Origin: Arthrobotrys musiformis
Lineage: Eukaryota > Ascomycota > Orbiliomycetes > Orbiliales > Orbiliaceae
Direction of reading: 5' to 3'
NCBI GenBank assembly: GCA_036971715.1
Contig: JAVHJL010000003.1
Span: 2,976,001-3,040,000 of the forward strand
Length of the DNA stretch: 64,000 bases
Part shown: piece by piece, positions 57,807 to 64,000 of the stretch
Layout: each line of letters starts with the position of its first letter
How positions within the stretch are numbered: the first letter of the stretch is position 1
Translations under genes and position numbers: made by a program
The notes under the pieces: generated by a model
What the model was told of the DNA's origin: nothing
Seen by the model: only the letters and a program-made list of their open reading frames with translations
Database searches by the model: none

Positions 57807-59794
57807 TTTGCTCAAGTTAGATTGCGGGGTAGTTCTTCAATGGATATATAAAGGCAGATGCGAGTAATATAATAGGACCGCCCTATCGTATACAGCGGAT
57901 TAAAATAGGAAAGCAAACGAAATAGATCTATAGAATAGACCAATTGACAGATATCGATAGTTAAGAAAGAGGGGAAACAAATACAGGTCCCAATCGAAAT
58001 CGAAATCGTTTAAGAATAAACCCTAGAGGGCTGGAACTATTGCTGGTTTGCCGGATTCCGACGGTAAAGGAAAGGGGGGTTTAAAACATACGTCGACGTC
58101 TAAGAAGAAGCCCGTTCTTATCTAGTAACGCCCTGACCCCATGCTCCCTTCTCGAGCTAGGCACCCGATGCATATGGTGCATATCATCGCTACGTGTCAT
58201 CGCCAATGAAATCTCTACATGCGCCGCCCACCTGCGGAGCTGAGCTGAAACTCGATGCAGCCGTAACTCAAATACCTAGAAGTTGTTCGCCGTATGTCAA
58301 TCGAATCGCAGTCGCGAAGCTGGGACTTGGATTTCTGTACGCAATTCGTTCGTGGATGTGTTGAAGTTGCATGGTTCTGCAGCTAGCTAGGGGCTGGTAG
58401 CTTGACATCGCCAGTTCGAATGCAGGGCATGCAACATCGATTATATCAATTTTTAGCTTGCGGCCTACGTAACCCCAGCTTGGCTTTATATATAGCCCAG
58501 ACGCCAATTGCAATTCGCTGCCTCTTCGCTTTCTTAGCGACCTAAATGTATGTAACATGCGGGCAAAGCAGGTGGACTAACAGCTAGTCCAGAGGTAGAG
58601 TGCAAGAATCATGAGGACCGGATCGAGAAGACTGCAGCAGGGATCGATTTCGCAGAATGCCATCCCACCCAGTAAATCTGCTTGGTGTTGCCATGTGTAG
58701 GTTCACGGGACTAGTCGACAGTCGATTGAGTTTGCGCGGGGCCTTAAAGGGCACCCTCAAGACTGTCAGCTTCGAAAGGGAAGTTCGAAGTGGGAAAGCG
58801 GCTCTAGCTCAGTTGAATGGAAGTGACTTATAATAGTCGACTAGTGCCTTTAAAAGGGCCTACAGATCTAGCTGAGCGACCAATCTGCGTCGACGGCTGG
58901 GATGGTGGGAGGCGGGGTTGGCCAACAATGGTTTTAAATTTTGTACGACGGACGGTACAGGAAGTCACGACGCAGGTGCTTCAGACCACATGAACTAGTG
59001 CAGTGTTCTGCCATGCATCCAATCTGGCCATGGCCCCGGCGGCCCTTTTTTCACCCCGGTCTCAGCTCAATTGAAGGTTGTTAGCTACGGTTAGCTTCAA
59101 CTCGTTATTTCCGTCGGTTGGTTCCGGGCAGACCCTTCGAATCGCCTCGGCTTTGGTTCTGTCTTGTTTGTCCTTCAGCCGCCATCCCAGAAGGCGAGGC
59201 CGAGGAAGCTACGGAACCGACGTCATATTGCCGGCAAGACAAAATCTTTCGGGCCTAATTTTTAAAATTTGAGTCGCAGGGGTGGTCGGCATAGATGGAA
59301 AGACATGGGACATAATTGTTCCGGGGTACTACTAAGTTACCCGAACTACGGTGTTCTACGCAGGAATTCGAACCAGTTCATAGAGAACAGCTATATCTAC
59401 CTACTTACCTAAGTAGGTACTTGGCTAACTTGAAACTCTACAGTTTACTTGATTCGGGGCTTAGAGATCATTGGAATAAACACATCTCGATATATCAGTC
59501 GTATCTAGTGTAAGCACCGCTATTGTAGACAGAAGACAAAGTGTAAAAAAAATAGATCTATCTATCTACAAAAAATCCTGGCCTGGGTATATGAAGAGCC
59601 CCATAAGCTCAAGAATAATGGCGAACGTGCCAACAACAAAAAGAAATCTAGATATCAACTGTTTATCTATCCAGAACAGATAAAAAACAATTCGCCTTCG
59701 CAAATGCCCAGGGGAAAAACAAAAGAAGAAAAATAGGATATCCTGCCCTCTCTCACATACAAACCTTTAGAAATATAAAATATGTACAGTTACT
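57807..59794. other. Intergenic region, about 2 kb
   Basis: Between the PI-PLC-like gene start and the carnitine acetyltransferase stop. No convincing ORF, tRNA or repeat; ORFs of 60-96 codons have no motif. Confidence 0.55.
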
Positions 59795-62069
59795 CTACAA
59801 CTTGGCAGCGGGTGCCTGCAATTCTGCCTCCATCAATGTGCGAAGATCGTCAGCGGCATCGCGGAGGTAGAACGACATCCTCTCGGCTCCGAGCTTCTTG
59901 GAGACGACGTTGAATTGGATGCTATTGAAAATAAAGTTAGCATGAGATTGTTTACTCTAGAAAAGTTTTGACTGGCTTACCTGTTCTCGTTGATCATATA
60001 AGCGATACCCCAACCGCCGTCAATAACCTGAGACCATCCGTATCCGTTGAAGTATTCGCTAGACAACTGGGAAGTCGACAAGTACCAGCTAGAGCTGTAG
60101 CTGTAGGTGGGGTCTTGGTAGATAGCTGGGACTTCTTCACCAGGCTTCAACAACTGCTTCAATCCCCACAGATGTCTGTCGACACCCTTTCCGTCAGAAG
60201 CTTCGGCGATGTACTTGACGTGGGCGTTGATAGCCTTTCGGAACAATTCGCGAGTGGTCTTGTCATCGACTTCAGGGTCGGTGATGGCGTTGCAGAAGGC
60301 AACCGACTCGTCAGAAACACTTCGGCATGTCTCAGTTCTACCCTGTTGGAATTTTCTGGTGGCGGCGGATTCGTATGTTGGTCTGTTCTTTCCGTACATC
60401 TTCTTGTAGGCGAGCTGGATGATCATTTGGACGTAGGCGTCAGGGGAGCACTTGAACTTCTTGATCAGGCCCTTTCCGTACCCTTGGTATTGTTGGACCT
60501 GGAGTTCGTGGAGGCCAATAAGGTCGGCGAAGTGGGTCTCGGCGGCATCGATGGCTTGTTCGACCTCCTTGTTCAAGGTGAATTTCACGGCCTTGGGTTC
60601 TGGGAGGTGGGATCGGACAGAGCCGCCGAAGTCGAGCTTGTTGTTGAAGATCTGGTCATTGACGTAGTCGTTGAGTCTGTGGGTTGGTGTACCGTCCATC
60701 ATCGAGTGTTCTCCCATGAATCCAGCGGTACCGTTGTCGTTGATGATGAACTGCAATGGCTTGTCATACCATCTGTTCTGGCCGTCACCGTGCCAATATT
60801 GTCTGGCACGTTCCTCAAGAGTGACTGGAGCGGTATCGTCGAGGCAGACGACGAAACCAGATGCTTCAATGGCTTCCAAGGCCGCCTTGTTTCCTGGACC
60901 AGCGGCGATGAGCTTTGGGCGAACATCCGTCCAGATATCTCTGTTCTCGGATGTCAAGGCACCAATAGCTGGCACCTTTTGGGCGCTAGCGAGTTCGTAC
61001 ACTCTCTTGAATTGTTGTTCGAGCTCAGCAGTGCTCAATTGCTGCCCATTGACCTCGTGCTCGATCTTGAAGAACTGGTTCTTCCTGATGGCAATGAAGT
61101 ATTTGTGTTCCTCGTGGTTGTACTTCTGGGGGTAGTCTGCTGGCTTGGCGGGTATTCTGGAGCAGTTCCACATGTACTGGTAGCTGTCCATGCTGATCGG
61201 GGCCTTGCGCATATATTCTGGCTCCAAGCTGCCATTGTCTGTCGTCTTCTTGAATTCCAATGCGGCAGTGACGACAGCAGCGGCTCTCTTGGCGGGGTCC
61301 CTTCTCTTCTTATCATCGCGATAAGAATAGAAGTACGAAACATATGGCACAATGGGGTCTCTGTATCCGAGGTAGGCATAAAAGTTCCACCAATCCAACA
61401 TCCAGTTCTTGACACTTGGGTCTGCCTGCTTGGCGACGAGCTGCTTCTGGAGAGCCTCACCCTTTCCACCGGGGGCGATGAATTCCTTGACCGCCTGGGA
61501 GGTCTTTTGATATTCCTCAGGAGTAGCGATCGCATGGACGGACTTGAGGTATTTGGCAGCGGTTTCCTCGAGTGTCGGCACGGGGAGTCGCGGAAGGGAT
61601 TCCTCGAAGCGCAGCATGGCGCCCTTGGTGCTGTCTTCCTTGTAGCCTTGAAGCAAGTTAGCACATGTGGTTTGATCGAAAGGGTAATACGATAGACCCG
61701 ATCTATGGGGTCCAGAGGGACTTACCCGCGGGAACGGAGCTCATTTTCCTTGAAGCTGTCGCCATCCTGCTCTGTATAGTCGGCGAAGTTTTAGTTAACT
61801 ATATCCAACACGACGATGCGGCATACACCCGAACGGCTTAAAACAAATAATAAAAAAAAAAAACTTAAGTTGAAAGAGAAAATACAAAATAAAAATTCAA
61901 AAGAGGATAAAGAAGTGGGGAGCGAGAAATAATATTTATGACGGAGACTTACAGCTAACAGAATCGGTGATGGTGTCGGCCTTGGGACCGAGGCAAGTGC
62001 CGGCGCTCTCTGGGCGAAAATCCGTGAAGCTGTCGGAGTTCTGGAGCCTCGGCTGATCACACTCCACAT
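59795..62069 (-). CDS. CAT2: Carnitine O-acetyltransferase (mitochondrial/peroxisomal type)
   Basis: Four exons are inferred: 62069-61953, 61771-61726, 61646-59981 and 59921-59795, giving 651 aa with all junctions in frame. The enzyme transfers acetyl groups between CoA and carnitine, moving acetyl units between peroxisome, cytosol and mitochondrion. Family motifs include LPRLPVPTLEETAAKYL, SVKNWMLDWWNFYAYLGYRDP, PQKYNHEEHKYF, GEHSMMDGTPTHRLNDY (catalytic His), KGLIKKFKCSPDAYVQMI, TETCRSVSDESVAF and the GYGWSQVIDGGWGIAY block. The first exon (39 residues, starting MWSVISRGSRTPTASRIFAQ) is an Arg/Ser/Ala-rich presequence. In-frame ATGs at 61765 and 61744 would yield a leaderless form. The C-terminus is AKL, a peroxisomal PTS1. 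This resembles yeast Cat2 and Aspergillus AcuJ, which are dual-targeted. The alternative is a 61765 start with the 5' exon untranslated. Confidence 0.88.
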
Positions 62070-62957
62070 GTTGGCTGTGTTCCGCGGGTGTGTTTGGGCA
62101 CAACAGTGAGGGGCTTTTAGTTAGCCGTTCGGTCGGATTACCCCACAATAGATAGGTGGGAAGGAGATTGTGATCGGAGCGTGAAATGGGTCAGCGGCTG
62201 TGAGCGACTAACTAGGAGGAAGGCGTCGAAAGATGCGGACCGGATGGTTGATCTTAAATACCAGTGGTTTCGCGGAAGTTGGGACGACAGGAATTGTGGA
62301 TGGGTTAAATTCGGCAAGTTGGAGTTCGAAGAAAGGGCCCGAAACCCAAGCTAATTCTGCCAGCCCGGAACAAGCTTGTGATCGGAGCAACGGAGTGGAA
62401 AAATGGAATCCAAAGCGGTGTGGGGGACCGGACAATGCATTTGGGCTGCGGGGTGGACGGAGAACTTGCATATATCCAGCAGCTGACTGGGTTCCTATGC
62501 TCGAATCCAGGGTCGGTCAGCCGCTTGGCGATGCCATCGAGAAGGTCATCTGTGGCAGCTTGCATAGAACAGCAGGCGGCAAATTAACGTAATAGCTTTC
62601 AGAAGTCGACATGTCGGTAGGAATTGTGATCTGACTTCCATGCCACGCCATTCCCGAACACATCCTTTTTAAAAAATGCAGATGGATAAAATGAATAAAA
62701 TGATATCGGATAATATTCGAGTAAAATGCATCAGGTAAAATAAGAGTAAAATAAAAAGAAATAGACAACGCCATGCAGACCATGATCATGAAATAATATG
62801 CGGGGTATCCTGACTGAAACGAAAAAGAAAAAAAAAAAAAGCTCCAAAGGCTGTGCATGACGCTCAAGAGGTAGAGGAAGAGTATAAACACTCATGTCGG
62901 CCACATGTGTAATATAAAACGGTGTAACTTTCAAGTAAGGTGCGGGGGCGGGTCCTG
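62070..62957. other. Intergenic region
   Basis: Between the carnitine acetyltransferase start and the Eaf7 stop, both on the minus strand. It probably holds the acetyltransferase promoter and the Eaf7 3' UTR. ORFs of 70-124 codons are not supported. Confidence 0.55.
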
Positions 62958-63945
62958 TCATTTTTTCCGCGAGCTTCTTCGCACGGTTTCCTTCTGGACC
63001 TTTGCTTTCTTGCCCTTGGGAGGCGCACGGGTAGAAGCGACCGATCTTGATCGCTTCGTGGAAGCTGGGGACGGCGGCTCCGATTCTTCCCCACTCTCGG
63101 CCTCCTCTTCCTCCTCGCTGCCTTCTTCACTTTCTTCCTCCTCTTCACTATCTTCTCCTTCCTCATCCGTCTCTTCCTCCTCTTCCTCGGGCTCGGGCTC
63201 GGGCTCCTCTTCTTTTTTCTTAGTTGTGGGGCGCCCACGTTTAGCTTGCTGCGGTTTTGGTTTCGCCGCTGCTCTTCCTTTCCCCTTCTTTTTGGTATCC
63301 TCCTTCTTGTCGTCCGGGGCCGGTGTAGACTTCGCTGTCCCTGTACCCGCAGATTTCGCCCTTGTGGCCCTCCCTTTGCGTTTTACCTGAGCAGGTGCGG
63401 CACGTTCTACGCCGGTGTCAGCGAACACATTCATAGATTGGCTGAGTTCATTGGCCAGTAGCTTACCCTCTTCAGTCTCGTCTCCCTCGCTGTTTTCCTC
63501 CTCTTCCTCCTCTTCCTCCTTCTCTTCTTCGACTTCCCTTCGCTTCCCACGCCGTGTCTCTGCTTTGGTCTCCTTCTTGTTCTTTGCGGCTGCTTTCCGA
63601 GAACCAGATTTGGTTGTCGGCTTCTCGTCTTCGGGTTCTGGTGAAGGCTCCGTCGCGTGACGGCGGTCCATTTTCAGGTCGTAGTAATCGATATCTGGGA
63701 GATCGAAATCGGTTGTAGGTGGAGACTCGTATCCATCATCTGTTTCCTCCTATCTATAGTCTTAGTTCACGCCCCAGTTGTCTCGTTCACGGGCTTTGGC
63801 AAGCCTACCTGGTCATCTACCGCATCTAGGTAGTATAGGCTCTCCAGCTTCTTCCATATCCCAGGTATATTCGTATGGGTATCGGCGACACCGTGATTCT
63901 TCATTAAATTCGCGATAGACAGCATCCGAAAGTGTTTGTGCATTC
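62958..63945 (-). CDS. EAF7: Eaf7/MRGBP-like NuA4 subunit (5' end outside window)
   Basis: Visible exons are 63945-63809 and 63749-62958; the intron 63808-63750 begins GTAGGC and ends GATAG. The upstream exon starts at an ACTAG acceptor (63947-63946), so at least one more 5' exon lies beyond the right edge or within the last 50 bases. The conserved Eaf7 core reads GMHKHFRMLSIANLMKNHGV, then HTNIPGIWKKLESLYYLDAVDDQ, followed across the intron by EETDDGYESPPTTDFDLPD. Eaf7 is a subunit of the NuA4 histone acetyltransferase, where it works with Eaf5 and Eaf3. The long C-terminal region alternates Lys/Arg-rich and Glu-rich stretches, as in fungal Eaf7. Starting the gene at the internal ATG 63671 would miss the conserved domain. 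Confidence 0.85.
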
Positions 63946-64000
63946 CTAGTAAAATGTCGATTGTCTCCGATAAGTATGTTATCATATAGCCGTAGCACCC

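Noticed and set aside
59968..61695. 575-codon plus-strand ORF opposite the carnitine acetyltransferase
   Set aside because: It is the mirror of a strongly biased coding exon; the minus strand has all the family motifs.

Overview
The window is nuclear DNA of a filamentous ascomycete (Pezizomycotina). Genes carry several short GT-AG introns of about 47-125 bp, often with a CTAAT/CTAAC-like branch site. The recognisable set is typically fungal: Spo7, a Cld1-type lipase, an Eaf7 subunit, a fungal rhodopsin-domain membrane protein, a DUF4246 protein, an R3H-associated protein, F-box proteins and a histidine-rich allergen-like protein. I cannot fix the class or species from sequence alone. All exon models were spliced by eye and checked only for reading-frame continuity.

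Layout. 1-20 kb is gene-dense: DUF4246 protein (-, cut by the left edge), APH-type kinase-like protein (-), R3H-associated protein (+), a two-exon protein with a C-terminal chymotrypsin-fold protease (-), Spo7 (-), Cld1-like lipase (+), MYND-finger protein (+), two small membrane proteins (-), and a type II membrane protein with a beta-rich ectodomain (+). 20-34 kb is gene-poor: one F-box gene, one rhodopsin-domain gene, about 3.9 kb with possible gene remains, and 6.5 kb with nothing convincing, ending at a small dsRBD-like gene (33.7 kb). 34-49 kb holds a TatD/Scn1-type metallohydrolase, a small membrane protein, an F-box protein with a C-terminal membrane anchor, an orphan ORF pair with a mitochondrial-type leader, and two histidine-motif proteins. 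50-64 kb is denser: cytosolic GH5 glucanase, SNF2 remodeller of the HELLS/DDM1/Irc5 group, PI-PLC-X-like protein, carnitine acetyltransferase, and Eaf7 (cut by the right edge).

Functional links are loose, as expected for a eukaryotic chromosome segment. Spo7 and the Cld1-like lipase, adjacent and head-to-head, both concern phospholipid metabolism. The HELLS-type remodeller and Eaf7 both act on chromatin. The most informative single observation is the carnitine acetyltransferase: a mitochondrial presequence on its own 5' exon, internal in-frame ATGs downstream of it, and a C-terminal AKL peroxisomal signal, which together predict dual targeting. No mobile element with recognisable ends, CRISPR array, rRNA or confident tRNA was seen.
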